Under the pieces are notes generated by a model. It did no database searches, was not told the DNA's origin, and worked only from the letters and a program-made list of their open reading frames with translations. A stretch of 64,000 nt of DNA from Saksenaea vasiformis B4078 (taxonomy: Eukaryota; Mucoromycota; Mucoromycetes; Mucorales; Saksenaeaceae). Each line of letters opens with the position of its first letter. Position 1 is the first letter of the stretch. Position numbers and translations under genes: made by a program. Where the stretch lies: positions 1 to 64,000 of the forward strand of contig JNDT01002360.1 in assembly GCA_000697055.1 (NCBI GenBank). The letters are read 5' to 3'. Positions 50,918 through 62,845 of this stretch are shown piece after piece.

Positions 50918-51334
50918 ATGCAGTTGGCTTGTCCAACTCATATGCTAGCCTACCATCCATTTTACTGTCTCGAAAAATATTTATCAGTAAAGGAACAAAG
51001 ATTAAGGACTTCTCTGCCTGTCAGATTCTTGTATACCATTAACGGTTGCCGTTACACCACTAGCGTGGCAGATCTTCTCATTTCGCCACTTATTTTTGCT
51101 GCAATTGCTCAGAAAGATCTGCTACTACCTCATCTTCTTCGAAAATATTCTCTTAAATGTTGGCATCAATGGAAGCGAATACTTCTTCATGATGCATGTG
51201 GTCGTTGTGATGCTCTTGGCAGAGTGTTCATAGCTGACAGTAAGAAGCAAGCTCGTTTTTGGAGCTCCGTCACCATAGAAGTCCGAAGATTAACTGAGCG
51301 ATTTTATTTGCTGTCTTTAACATCCGAAGATTAA
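50918..51334 (+). CDS. Hypothetical protein, 138 aa
   Basis: An ATG-started, uninterrupted frame divergent from the Fanzor gene, about 900 bases from its start. It is basic, Leu/Ser/Arg-rich, with six cysteines including CGRC, but I recognise no domain. It could be a real gene, one exon of a larger one, or a fragment of the element that carried the Fanzor. No splice sites or neighbouring exons were convincing. Confidence 0.3.
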   Translation: MQLACPTHMLAYHPFYCLEKYLSVKEQRLRTSLPVRFLYTINGCRYTTSVADLLISPLIFAAIAQKDLLLPHLLRKYSLKCWHQWKRILLHDACGRCDALGRVFIADSKKQARFWSSVTIEVRRLTERFYLLSLTSED

Positions 51335-52270
51335 GTAGAAGTTCTCATTCGTTTATGTTAGTTTCCGAAGATCACCCTTAACAGGCTACTTTCATTGGCG
51401 CACAACAGCACAGACACCGCAGGCGAGCCGAAAGCGGAGCGTATAGCGGTTGTTCAAAAACGAGCACAAGCGATATTTGTTGTTTCATGCCTCACCACTT
51501 TTGGAAGAAAATAGATTCGCCTCTGTCGGAGTTACGGTACGTGCTTAGCAGATGCCATTGGTATTCGTCAGATAACCTTTTGTTTGCAGGGCTTACATGA
51601 TCGATATACGTAGACTCAGTTTTACTCACAAATACAGCGTCAGATTATTAATATTTTATTGTTCTTGGAAATCAACATTTGTGTAACCCTGTATCCGCTG
51701 AAAATTCTGAGAATCATATGAAAATGAATCTCTCGCACTGTCAATTCGCAAGAAATGAAAGCAAAGTGACCAATGGTGTTTGCATCATCAGAAAGGGCAA
51801 ACTATATAAGGAGCTTCGGAAACGGCGAAAAAATCTGACTCCCTGTCTTGCCACATAAGACAATAGCATATTGCAGCTCATTAGCCAGGCGGTATAATAG
51901 AGTTTAGGTTTCTGTATGCTCGAAAGACTGTCTTAGCAGATTATATTTACCTTGATCGGAACATAGAGCTCCTTTTTCATAAAAGAGCTACGGTTTATTT
52001 ATGGAACGCAATAAGGCACGGTCTATCCACTTTTTGTTTCACTTTGCCTGGGCTCAGTTCATTCAATTTATCAAGCTTATGCTGTACACTCATGCATCAT
52101 TGTACATGCTCTGATTTATTTTGGTAAAACCATTGCTGCTTCATGTTCCTCACTTGAAAACTAAAACACTCATGCAAGTGGATCCCATTTTCATAAACGG
52201 TTGTGCATTGCCAACTGTTTCTTGACTGTAAGAGTTAAAGAGAAATAATACTAAGTTCTATTTTTTCAGG

Positions 52271-52432
52271 CATTATATATTTAATATATTTTTTGATACT
52301 CCTGATCCGTTCACCGTCAAGCAAAATAAAACCAAGAAGTCGCCACCTGTAAAGCGGGTAAAGCAACAAACGATGTCCAAGATGAACATGGAGCAGACGA
52401 GGGGAAGTAGATCACTATCCCCTGAGACATAA
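52271..52432 (+). other. Possible 3' terminal exon of an unidentified gene
   Basis: After a TTTTTTCAG acceptor the frame reads YIFNIFFDTPDPF, then a Lys/Pro/Gln/Ser-rich hydrophilic tail ending SLSPET and a stop: a membrane segment followed by a cytosolic tail. The composition is strongly protein-like, but no upstream exon could be joined in frame. Confidence 0.3.
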
Positions 52433-53045
52433 TGTGTCAGTTGTGAACGTGTGTCTGTGGGCGCTGTGTTTTTGTCGCCCCTCTTAACCCCTCTTTTTCT
52501 TCCCTTTAGAATCGGTTGTTTTTAGTAGACAAGAAACAAGTATTGAACAAGATTAGAACAAGATAGTAAAACTTTGCAAAAATAAGTATCCCTATTGTGA
52601 GATTCTATGTTGTTTCAAAAATACTGAATAAACCTGGTATCTGTGAAAAACAAGCTTCTGTATTATGAGTTAAGGTAATGCATCAAGGATGTACCATTGG
52701 CGACTTTGCAAATATTTAAATCGCAGTTTATGCACGCTTTTATAACGTTAGCATAAGTAGTAAATTATCTAAATGCATTGGAGCGTTACTGAATGAGATT
52801 AAGGATACTGTTTCTAAAAGAAAGATTGTGTACACACGTGACAAAGCTACTTGCTAAATGAAGTGTCTGTTGGGAAAAAAGTGGGTTCCTTGTTCATGGA
52901 CTGGGCACAATCTATTTAAACCCCCTTTATGCTCCACACCTTCTTCTTTCTTTCCCCAGCGGATAAACAAGCGTACGCTTCACTTTTCTTTTTGTCCAAC
53001 ACTTTCTGTTCCTGTATTTTTTATATTATTATTACATTTCTGGAC

Positions 53046-54814
53046 ATGCTTATTTTGAAGTACAATACGCTTTCTGCTGACGATCTGTTTGTGGTGGAAC
53101 GAGTAAATTTCAAAATTGGCTTTTAAAAAACGTAACATTCTAATGATCTCTACGGTATCCCTCTAGCGTTTCTTGCGGTGGATAGATAACAAAGGTCCGG
53201 TGATCGATCCCGAATTCAGTGTACTGAATTGTACCCGGACCGATATTTACGGTCATCTGCTTGGTATTTTTACCAAGCTGAAGGTATTAGACACGCTCAG
53301 GATCGATGCATCCCAACTGCTCGATTTCTTGATTGACGTTGATGCTGCTTATTTGGACGCACCCTATCATTCGTTCTACCACGCTGTTGATATCGTGACC
53401 GTCTTGTACTATATGCTTACCGAGTTGGTGGCGGCAAAATACCTGTCGTCCTTGGATGTGGCGACATTGCTACTCTCGGCACTATGTCATGATGCTGGTC
53501 ATGTAAGTCTAATCTTTCTTTAAAATTAAGGAGGCAAGCCAAAAAAAAAAAGAAAAAAGAGATTTTTGTGCCATTGTTTCCCCAATCCCCTCGTAAGAAA
53601 GGAAAAAAGAAAGCTATATTCCTAAGGAGTTCCTTATTTTTTCCCCCTTTCTCCTCATACGTTACAACTTTGCCACTGATTTTTATTGCTTGCATTGCCT
53701 TATTCAAACAATCGTGATATGGTTATCTAAATTATCTGCATAGCCGGGATTTACCAACTTATATCAGGTCAATTGCCAGACGCAGTTAGCAAAACGATAC
53801 AATAACACGTCTGTTCTCGAATCTTTCTCGGTCGAAATCGGTCAAAGTTTGCTGCATAAACATAGACTGCTGAAATCGCTGGAACACGATCAACAACAGC
53901 AATTCCTGGAGAAATTCGAAAATATGATCTTGTCTACAGATATGGTGTACCATTACGATCTTCAAGAACAACTTGGTTCACTGGAAGAAATGATAGCCTG
54001 TATGATGTGGTTGGATTCTGACGATACGAGCGATGCAGATAGCTTACTGTGGGACATGAGCTGGTGCAGCGATAACGATAACAGTAGTTTTGAGAATGGC
54101 AACGACAACAGTGCCAACTGCAGTATCCTTGACGACGAGGGGTCTCTACTTGATGGAAAACAGCGTCAGAGCCTGTGTCGAATCCTACTACATGCAGCAG
54201 ATATTAGCAACACCGTCCGCCCATGGCCAGTGTCGAAACAATGGTCAGATTTGATTGTTCAGGAGTTCTTCCGCCAAGGTGATGCCGAAAAAGCAGCCGG
54301 ATTGCAGGTTTCGCCTGGAATGGACCGCGAACATGCCAGTCAACCGGATATCAGTCTCAAATTTGGCGATTTCGTGGTGAAGCCCTACTTCGAGGCTCTT
54401 TCGAGCGTGTTGCCAGCCGGCCATGTATTTTTGGATTACCTTGCGCAGAATCGAGAAGAATGGATACGACTGAAGGACGCCCCCACGATGGCCACCACCG
54501 CATCTCCGCCGCCTCCTCTTGGTCTTCATGAACGACAATTCCCCGAGAGTCTGTTACCTGCACAACCTGTTTTGAATCCTACCGGTCGACGTGTCAGCGT
54601 GCCTGCTGGTCTGGTTGTTATTCCGGATCACAGATACTATTCTCCTCAACGTCGCCGCAAAAGCCCCCGGCATGCCGTTGGTTTCCGTAGCACGAGCCAT
54701 TCCACTCTACGTCAGATCAACAATGACAGAATGGACTTTTTCTTTCATCGCCGAAGAAGTGAACAGATGTGCAGCTACAACGACGCGTTTCTCGAGTCAC
54801 CCATGGTCATCTGA
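53046..54814 (+). CDS. 3',5'-cyclic-nucleotide phosphodiesterase (class I)
   Basis: Exons 53046-53102, 53167-53502 and 53744-54814 give 487 aa. The catalytic domain has YHSFYHAVDIV (H87, H91), the metal-binding HDAGH|PGFTN (H127-D128, split exactly by intron 2) and LLHAADISN (D284). These are the histidines and aspartates of class I PDEs. Family knowledge: it hydrolyses cAMP and/or cGMP, ending PKA signalling. An Asp/Asn/Ser-rich insertion of about 60 residues lies between the second and third motifs. A Pro- and Arg-rich tail with possible kinase sites (RRRKSP) follows the domain. Intron 2 (241 bases) is long for this window. No N-terminal regulatory domain is visible. Confidence 0.92.
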
Positions 54815-55409
54815 GAGATAAAAAAAATCATGATCTCTAAACAAACAAACAAAAACATAACATCGGAAGCTGGTTTCTCTTATACGCCCTTTTCTTGTAC
54901 GAGTCTGTTCCCTTTCTCTGTTCTTCTTTGTGGGTGCGCGTGTGTATTGAAACTGTACTTTCTATTAGGATTTTTTACTTTCTGTATCATACTTTCCGCT
55001 TGTTCATAAATATCATTTTTGATGCATAGACATTTTATGTCTTTTAGTAGAGTTTGTCATGATCAATGACCCCTTAGTAGCGACAAAAGAAGAAATGCCC
55101 ATGGGGTAATTGCTGATCGACACGTTTTGTTTATCCTCAAACATTTCAAAACCGGTTCGTCAAGATGGATAAAAAATCCTGTTGAATCATGTTGTGCAAC
55201 CAGGCTTGGTTTGTTGGTGGTGGGGGAGGAAGCGCGTAAGACCACATGGCCTAACAAACATCATTAAATACACACACATGCAAATGTAAATAGACATTTA
55301 CTCTCACACACTTGCATAAGAAGAGAGAGAGAGGTGTTAGTATAAATTTCTCGCCAGTTCTTTTTATTCTTTTCCCCCTTCCCACATCTTTTTTAGCTTT
55401 ATATCCACA
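54815..55409. other. Intergenic spacer
   Basis: 3' region of the PDE gene and promoter of the RGS gene, with pyrimidine-rich tracts just before the RGS start. No gene is seen. Confidence 0.6.
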
Positions 55410-56087
55410 ATGGCATTTCAATCTCCTTTGACACTCGAGACACTTTTGTACGACACAGCTACTGATCTATTTCATGAATTCGCTGCTTTCCTTCAGCGAA
55501 CGTTTTGTATCGAGAATCTTGTTTTTTGGATGGCTGTACGACATTATCAAGACTGTGCTCAGCGCCACTATCAGCTACTTGGTGATAACCCATTAAGCAA
55601 TAGCGCCTCCTTTCAAGCTAAATGTCTCGCTATTATTGACACCCACATCCAACCTAATTCGCCTCAAGAAATCAATATCCCTTGCGATATGCGACAGAAG
55701 ATCCTCACTGACATCCAAAGTGGCAACTATGATCCTGCTATTTTCGATCCAGCGCTGGAAGCCGTAGTAGAATTGATGCGAGCCAATTCATTTATTCCTT
55801 GGCTGACTGAATGTGCCCCAGCTTATTTACCAAAGCTTCCGCGATCTTCGTCAATGCCATCATCATTTCACCAGGAAAAGCGTCCACATTTACAACAACA
55901 TGAACAGATGCGTCCAAGTTTCTCGTCCTGTAGATCCAGTGCGTATGACCAGCCTACAAAAGGAATATTTAAACGAATGAAACGAACGCTGGGATTAGCG
56001 ATACCCCGTCAACACCTGTCCGCTCCAAACACACCACGGACTTCATCTGATATTATTCGGTTTACCTGGAAAAAATCACGTCGATGA
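55410..56087 (+). CDS. RGS-domain protein
   Basis: A single exon of 225 aa. Residues about 14-145 form an RGS domain: LETLLYDTATDLFHEFAAFLQRTFCIENLVFWMAV, then INIPCDMRQKIL and a C-terminal helix with FIPWL. The tail is Ser/Arg-rich with a basic end (WKKSRR). Family knowledge: RGS proteins speed GTP hydrolysis on G-alpha subunits and so shut off G-protein signalling. It lies next to the cAMP phosphodiesterase, which also damps this pathway. There is no DEP, membrane or other extra domain, so this is the short type. Confidence 0.87.
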   Translation: MAFQSPLTLETLLYDTATDLFHEFAAFLQRTFCIENLVFWMAVRHYQDCAQRHYQLLGDNPLSNSASFQAKCLAIIDTHIQPNSPQEINIPCDMRQKILTDIQSGNYDPAIFDPALEAVVELMRANSFIPWLTECAPAYLPKLPRSSSMPSSFHQEKRPHLQQHEQMRPSFSSCRSSAYDQPTKGIFKRMKRTLGLAIPRQHLSAPNTPRTSSDIIRFTWKKSRR

Positions 56088-56806
56088 ACAGAGAATTCTT
56101 TCACCCCTTTCCTCCTTTATCTGTTTCTCATCTTCTTGAAACGCTTATATAGATAGTGTTTCTTTATACCATAGTAACCCCCAAGGGACCCCTTAGATCT
56201 AGACACAAAACACTTCAATAGACCTCGAAATGACCGTACCATAGAGTAGACAAACTTCTCTTCACTTCTTTTTCTTAACAACGATGAAACTTTGTTGTCT
56301 TTTGTTACACCAATTCACTAAGCCGATTTGGGATGGAGTGGGTAATTTAGTGGCAAATGATATCTTGACTAAACAAAGTGGCTTTTGTGGACTTTCTGGA
56401 ATTATGGGAATAGCAAGAACGACAAAGCTTACACAAATACGGTAGAACGTCAAAGTTTGTAAATCCAAGTCAGGGCAACCTATCAAACATGGTGATCCAA
56501 CAATCTTTGCTGTTGTGAGTTCGAAAAGGCTCTAGAAGATCGACCACTTCCAATGTGCCTCGTTTTTTCTTTCTTCTTGACAGAGCACTATCAAGTTCCC
56601 CAGGATCTCCCCCAAAACAGGCACGTGCTTGGCTGTAATCGCAAATTCACTTGACAACAACAAGAAGGTCATCTGCAAGCAGCAATGTTGTGTTTCAGGA
56701 AGCGTGCAAATTTTCATGAACTCCATTATTGATAAGAAATGTACAAGTATGGATGAGGGCGTATGAATGCATATAGATTTACAATTGCGGGAGTACTAAA
56801 AAGCAC
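56088..56806. other. Intergenic between convergent genes
   Basis: 3' regions of the RGS and KH genes. The small minus-strand frames at 56262-56726 are not convincing. Confidence 0.5.
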
Positions 56807-57725
56807 TTAAGCGTAGTCTTCAGTCCTGGATTCGTGGAAAATTGTTCTGCAGTCATCAGACCATTGGGTATTTTGCAAGCCATCCGGACAAAAGTCATCG
56901 TGCCACTGATCATCTTGAAACTGATCGGGACAGAACTGTACATCGTTTGTATGTGTGATTGGCATATTCTCTGTTTTCTCCTGCTCCTCCTCTTCTTCCT
57001 CTTCATCTTCATCATCGCCATCCTCTTCTTCCTCATCTTCAGCATCGATATGGACAGGTTGTTCAGCAATATGAGGAACGTAGTAAATATTACGCGGGGA
57101 TAATGCCTCTCGTCGATTGTTTTGAAAGCATTGGCCGATCATCAGCACTGCTTTTTCAAATCCATCTAATCGTTGAGGATCCAGGCGATCAATCGACAAC
57201 TGCAGCACCTGTTCGGTTGTATTGGGCAGAACACTGCTCTTTAGCAATATTGTCGCACCGCTGACCTGCGTGATTTCTGCCAAAGCACATCTGGTGCGGT
57301 AGGTTGTCCCGTCAGGTCGTGTTGATACGCGAGGGCATTGAAGTTTTGAGGCCAGCGCAACTGGAATAAGGAAGTTAATGCCGAGTTTCTACAAAACGTT
57401 CTTAGCACGTTCTTAACTAGGTGCCTTATCGCATTACTTCAGTATAGTTTAAAGATTGTCTGAAAGAAAATAATAACACCATGGCTTTTCGCCATGCACG
57501 CGCAACGTTCTCCAAGTTGCCAGCCATGCTTGTTAATCGACCAAATTCATCCCATTCTGGGTGGAAATAGAGTCGGACACCATAGTCATCTTGAATCTTG
57601 AACTGGACTTGCCGCTGAAGTCCGATTAGCGCGCCAGATTTTCTCATGGGCAACAGTGCGCGTAATGTAATGGGGCTACATCCTGTCTCAACATCCACAA
57701 GCTGCATGTATTGGCCTCGATGCAT
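56807..57725 (-). CDS. KH-domain-like RNA-binding protein, degenerate
   Basis: Exons 57438-57725 and 56807-57388 give 289 aa. Two KH-like modules are readable. The first is ITLRALLPMRKSGALIGLQ...IQDDYGVRL; the second is FLIPVALASKLQ...EITQVSGATILL...LPNTTEQVLQLS, each with the helix-strand rhythm of PCBP/HEK2-type KH domains. The RNA-contacting GXXG loop is missing or altered in both (IGLQ in the first). The C-terminal third contains an acidic run of about 25 Asp/Glu residues and then a Gln/Asp/Trp-rich tail. Family knowledge: KH proteins bind single-stranded RNA; loss of GXXG usually weakens this and favours protein contacts. An upstream exon is possible because a TAG acceptor precedes the start. 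Confidence 0.6.
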
Positions 57726-59314
57726 AATGACGACAATCGTCTAGCAATTGTAGGTAAGAAGGGTTAGACAACAGTGTCCCCTTTTATAGTCTGCCTCTCT
57801 ACGGACGGTCACATGTTAATGGCTCGAATTCGCCAACGCCTATTGTACGGCAGAAGCAGAAGCAGCGCTTTAATGATGGAAAAGAAGTAAAACCAAAGGT
57901 AGAATATTTATAAAATCGCCATATAGTAATTAGGATGTAGACAAGAAATATATAGGATGATAGAGCTATTCGAGCTGGAAACATCGTCGGCCAAAAGAAC
58001 TGTATATGCTATCGGAACCGTATTTTGAATATGTTGCCGAATCCTTCACTTCAACTTTTCCACGATACATCTTCAAAATGCGATACATGCCATCCTTACA
58101 TTTTATAGGCTATTATGTATAGACGATAGTTATGCTGCTATGATCGCAGGTGGTTGTACAAGTGGAGAAATAAAAGTTTGATTGGTTTAACGTTTCCTTT
58201 AAGAGAATTCGAAGCCCTTGCGTCAATGTAAATCGCTTACCGTAGCCGCTTTGACGCATAGCTAGCTTTTGACTTCATTGCCGTGTGACGCAGTCAGCGT
58301 AGTGAGAGCCATACATGTCTCATGCTCGGTTTGCCACTTGGGATGCGGCGATAGATTGAGGTATGGATGGTCGACCGAGTTGTCACCTTAGATAAGGAGC
58401 AGCCTCACTGTCCTACGTTGCTCTACCGTCTCGCTTTAATTTAAGTTCATAATAGCTGCAAATCATCTCTCCAGAAATTTCTACCGCAGTTTTACGGCCA
58501 GCGTCGTTGAAAATAAGATCTTGTAGTAGAAGCTACATATATCAAAGGCTAGAACAACTGCAGTAGTCAAAATAGAGTTGTAGGGCACTTCCACATAACG
58601 TCACACAAAAGATCCACCTGCTGATAAGATTGTACTTCATGGGGAATTTGTCATGAGGAATATGTCATTCCAAAACAAACACTTTTTGGAATATTATAAA
58701 AAAAGGAAATAGGGCTCTAGGAGAAGAAAAGGAATATAGCAAATACGTAATGCCTTCTGATTTTCGGTTTGGACACGCAGTTCGCTGTGTGGCACAAAGG
58801 CCTCTTGCAGTATAGTGGAAAAAGTTTGTCATAAGAGATAGTGTGACCCCGTCTCGACTCTCGCACTTAAAGCATTTTCCTTTCTTTGCGTGATTACTAT
58901 TTGGCTCCCTAAACTTATCATCTTGCTATGGCACAGGTCATTTTTCTTTAAAAATATCAAAGAGGTCCAGCACTATATTGACCGCACACCATCCTCATAG
59001 ATTGTAGCTGACTATAGATTGATAAACCGTATGCGAACATTTGCAGGTGTAACATCGTACGGTCATCAGTATCCGGTGCCAGGTGTATGTGGAACTAGAA
59101 AGACGGTCGTCGGATGTCATTTTCACCTTACTACTCAAAACAATACCTGTCCATTGAGGGAATTTATCATTGAATAGAGTCAAAAAAATAAGATATTAGT
59201 GGGTTTATAGTACTGAGGGCGCAGATGTTTATGGTTTCCTGTTCGTCGAAAGTGCTTTTCCCTAAATGGTGTCCGTATCACCGGATGGGATACAGCTGCT
59301 GATACAGTCCATGC
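57726..59314. other. Intergenic, no gene seen
   Basis: About 1.6 kb upstream of the KH gene and downstream of the surface-protein gene. No domain or long frame is supportable. Confidence 0.5.
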
Positions 59315-60318
59315 TTATTCTTCATCCGATGAAAGCCTAGCATTGCGATGGAGGTTATCGGCATATACTACAGTTGCAGTATCGTTTGTAGGAGAATTCC
59401 TGACGCTTGTACCAGTCGACTGCTCGTGCTTATCTACCGGCTGTGGTTCTCGCTCGTTTGGAAGTTGGTATTCAATTTCGTTCGGCCGTTGCAGCTCATA
59501 TTCGTTTGGGGGGTGCATTTCATACTGATTGGGTGGATTTCTTCCGTAACTTTCTGGTACAAGGAAATGATTTCCATCCGGTTCCAAACCCAACGGTTTC
59601 TCTTTGCCAGAGGCAAATCCATTATCGCGATCGTTCTGCTCCCCGGTAGCTTTCTCTATTTCATTTTCCACCCTATTTCGATCGACTCTCTGTGGCAGCC
59701 TGGATTGATCGGATACGTTTCGTTTTCGTGACCGTCGCACCAGAACCGCAATACCAATTATCTTGTGTGATAACTTAGTGCCTGAATATTGTAAACAGGA
59801 TACCTTACCAACGCAACTGCTGCCACACAACCCACGACTGCCCCCACAATTGATCCTGTAGGTGTTGTTACGGTGCTGCTTCCAAGATGTTCGCTTGACG
59901 TTTCTATAGATCGGGGGGAATTTGAGGTAGTAGTAGTAGTAGTGGTAGTATTGAGGGACGACGAGGTAGATGTCACATGTCCTCCAGGACATCTAGGATC
60001 ACCAGGCGTAAAACAGCCTGGGAAGTAGTAGATTGTTGTTGACGCATCACTACTTCTTATCGGCGCTCTACATTGAAGAGCAGTGATGGGTTCGCAGTTA
60101 TGGTAACTAATTGAGCTTGAAGTATAAGATGTTGTCGGAGGCGTTGGAGTAGGAGATACAGCTGATGCCCTAAAAGGTTCGGTCGTTGATGTCCAAACTA
60201 GCTGCCTACGTTGTAGAGGAGGATCGGTTAAAGTAGAAGACGGCAAAGAGGAGAAAGAAGTTATTGTTGCAGTAGCAGTGCTCTCAGGTGGATATGCTAT
60301 ATTCAAGGATACGACCAT
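59315..60318 (-). CDS. Single-pass membrane protein with Ser/Thr-rich ectodomain
   Basis: Exons 59809-60318 and 59315-59761 give 318 aa. The outer part is Ser/Thr/Pro-rich with six cysteines (YHNCEPITALQC, CFTPGDPRCPGG) and a poly-Thr run. The membrane segment GSIVGAVVGCVAAVAL|IIGIAVLV is interrupted by the 47-base intron and followed by RRSRKR, a stop-transfer anchor. The cytosolic tail carries four 8-residue repeats. Acceptor CACAAG was used because CAG eight codons earlier is out of frame. The architecture resembles fungal wall sensors or adhesion proteins, but no family motif is visible. No signal peptide is clear at this ATG, so a further 5' exon or an upstream start (the frame stays open) is possible. 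Confidence 0.65.
59441..59536 (-). repeat. Four tandem 24-base (8-residue) repeats in coding sequence
   Basis: Units PPNQYEMH, PPNEYELQ, RPNEIEYQ and LPNEREPQ follow one another exactly, with PN(E/Q) and Glu conserved, inside the cytosolic tail of the membrane protein. Confidence 0.85.
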
Positions 60319-61771
60319 GGAGAGAGAAAGAAAGAAGCATTCCTTCTTTTTTTTTTGTTGAGAGTGTGTATTTCTTGTGCATGGTCGGGTAGTACAGAAC
60401 TGTTCTGGCATCAGAATAAGAGTTCTGAGATGCATTGGAGGCACCGCACTTGATCAACATGAAGGTTTTAGCTCGATTTTTGTTTTGCAATAAACTTTGC
60501 CTACTCTTATCAGTTTGCCTATTGACTTAAACGCAGTTCACTCTTATTGGCCCCACTGTCACTACAGCATCACAGGTTGAGCTATTATGCTGGTACATTG
60601 TCGCACTCTTCTAACGATTAAATCTGTGTTTGAAGTCGAATAGACGCATATCAGGTCACTTCGCTAACTGCTCCTAAATTAGCAAGCCATGTTGAACGGT
60701 TACAGTGTAACATCTGACCATCGTTAGTGTTCAGTGTGAAACTATCACTACGGCTGAAAGATAACACAATATCTGGAAGAAACCTTTGCATCAGCTAAAC
60801 ATCGTTTTGGTCGGTGCTGAATGGAATTTGCGGTGGGAAGTTGAACTTCATGTATCAACTCAAACTGTATTAGACCGGTCCATGGTCTTGGATGATAGAT
60901 TTTCCAATCCCTATTAGTGCACGAAGATCTACTCCTTTCTTTGGATCTATTTGACACTAGAATTGATTGTGCGTACAGAACTATTCGTGTCTTGGTTAAA
61001 ATGGCCAAACCACGGAAGACTTTCCATTCATCCACCATTCAAGGTGCGGGGACGCCCTCGGAGCAAGTAAAATAGCATCGGGAGCATCACTCCATGTGCC
61101 GACTGTGACAAGGTTTTATGCTGCATTCATCGGAGGATCAAACTTGACATAGGTATGACTTTATTGTGTGTTGATGATCACATACCCGATTCGTTCCTTC
61201 GCGCAAACTCGGCTTTTACAAAGTTGCACAATCAATCTAGAAGTGCAAAAATCTATTCAATAACTAGTACGGATAGAGTACTGTATATACGTTAGACAGA
61301 TTCAGATAGCAAGCAGATGTGATATGATGTCATATTCACTAGTAATTCCAGAAGACAATTGGGGGCAACTGTGTATTTCGTCAAGAAAGCATATCTGCAA
61401 TACCAAAAGCTGACATCTGTAGCTATGTGGCTGCATTAATGTGACGGATTTAGTGCAGACATTGCCAACTTCGCAACTGTTATTATATTGTACCTTTTAT
61501 CAGTTTGTGCACCGGCTCTCACCTACAATGCCATGATACGTGGCACCATCAAAAACGATTTATCCTTCAAACACCTCTGAGAGAGCTTAAACAGTTGCTG
61601 GCAGACTTGCCGTCTCATATGTCTCGCATTGGAAACTGTAGGACGCAAAGCGCATGAAAATGCCTCACTGTGAAGGTGACTCTGAGTTGAGACTGCATGG
61701 ATAACGGATAAATATGAACAAGTGTTTAAGCTCCGGCTCTTTTTCGTGTTTTTTGCAAGTTTGATTTCACC
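60319..61771. other. Intergenic, no gene seen
   Basis: About 1.45 kb between divergent genes. A minus-strand open frame at 60748-61038 is not recognisable. Confidence 0.5.
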
Positions 61772-62553
61772 ATGACAAAGAAAGCACTTATTTTCATCGC
61801 CGATGGCACAGAGGATATGGAATTTACTTGTTCAAGTAATGGGAGTTCGTGTAAAACTGTCTTACCTAAGTGATTGTCATTTCGTAGTTGACATTCTTGG
61901 TCGCGCCGGGATCGAAGTAACTTCTGTCGGCGTGCAGTTAAAAGACAAGACTTATGCAAACTGTCGTCAGGCTATCAAAGTGATACCTGATGCATTGTTT
62001 GAGAATCAGACTTGGGATGCTGTGAGTAAGCTAAGGATTGTTCATACCACCTTGACGCATATCAATCCTGTAGGCCGATTACGACGCTATCGTTATTCCT
62101 GGTGGTCTAGCTGGTGCAGAGACATTGGCTAAAAATACGGATGTGCAAAAGCTTGTCCAGTCGTTCTATTCGCAGAAAAAAATCGTAGCCTTTATCTGTG
62201 CAGGTCCACTTGTGGCTAAATCTTCCGGAATTCCTGATAAGCATACCATAACTTCTCATCCTTCCGTGCGCGATCGGTTGTCTTCTGGTACGGCAATAAG
62301 GGTAGAAAAGATACAATGCTATTGACCTTAGAAAAAGTCTACAAGTATTCAGAGAATCGTGTGGTTGTTGATGAAAATGTGATTACCAGCCGAGGCCCTG
62401 GCACGGCGTTCTTGTTTGCTTTGACGATCGTCGAGCAGTTGCTAGGCGATAAGAAGGTACGTTTAAGTTAAAATTTACAGTTTGCCGATTAATACAAATT
62501 TGTAGCTTGTTGAAACTATGAAAGAACAAATGGTCACAACTGCAGAGTTGTAA
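61772..62553 (+). CDS. DJ-1/PARK7-family protein
   Basis: Exons 61772-61835, 61888-62021, 62074-62287, 62332-62456 and 62506-62553 give 194 aa, the standard DJ-1 length. Key features: [10 protein letters not shown] with E17 matching the conserved acid near the active site, [11 protein letters not shown] (74-84), the nucleophile elbow FICAGP (C108), [11 protein letters not shown], and [24 protein letters not shown], the DJ-1 signature. Family knowledge: these proteins act against reactive carbonyls and oxidative stress, with reported deglycase or glyoxalase III activity. Introns are 44-52 bases. All splice joins preserve frame. Confidence 0.94.
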
Positions 62554-62845
62554 AGGTGCCACTAAGAGAGCAAGACAAAGATGCTTTTGCAAATAACCAT
62601 GACATCAAATGTAGCTCTATTTGTAGTTAGTTCAAGCTATATGATACATCAATGCGAGTAAAAGGAAGCAGCTTTGAATGCTTGTATTAATTTTGGTGTT
62701 GTAACTGTCCACTACTTCATGAGAATCTCAGGCTCGATCAACACGTCGTCCTGCGGCGGTGAATAATTTCAATCCCCGCCATGGCCACATCGCGAGGTGA
62801 TGGCTGTCATCTGGATCCTCCCTTTTCTCCTCGCACCCGAGAGCC

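Larger units (their letters stand above)
50018..53045. other. Intergenic, possibly mobile-element-derived
   Basis: About 3 kb between the Fanzor start and the phosphodiesterase gene. It holds an unassigned open frame (50918-51334) and an exon-like stretch (52271-52432). The rest is unremarkable. Confidence 0.45.
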
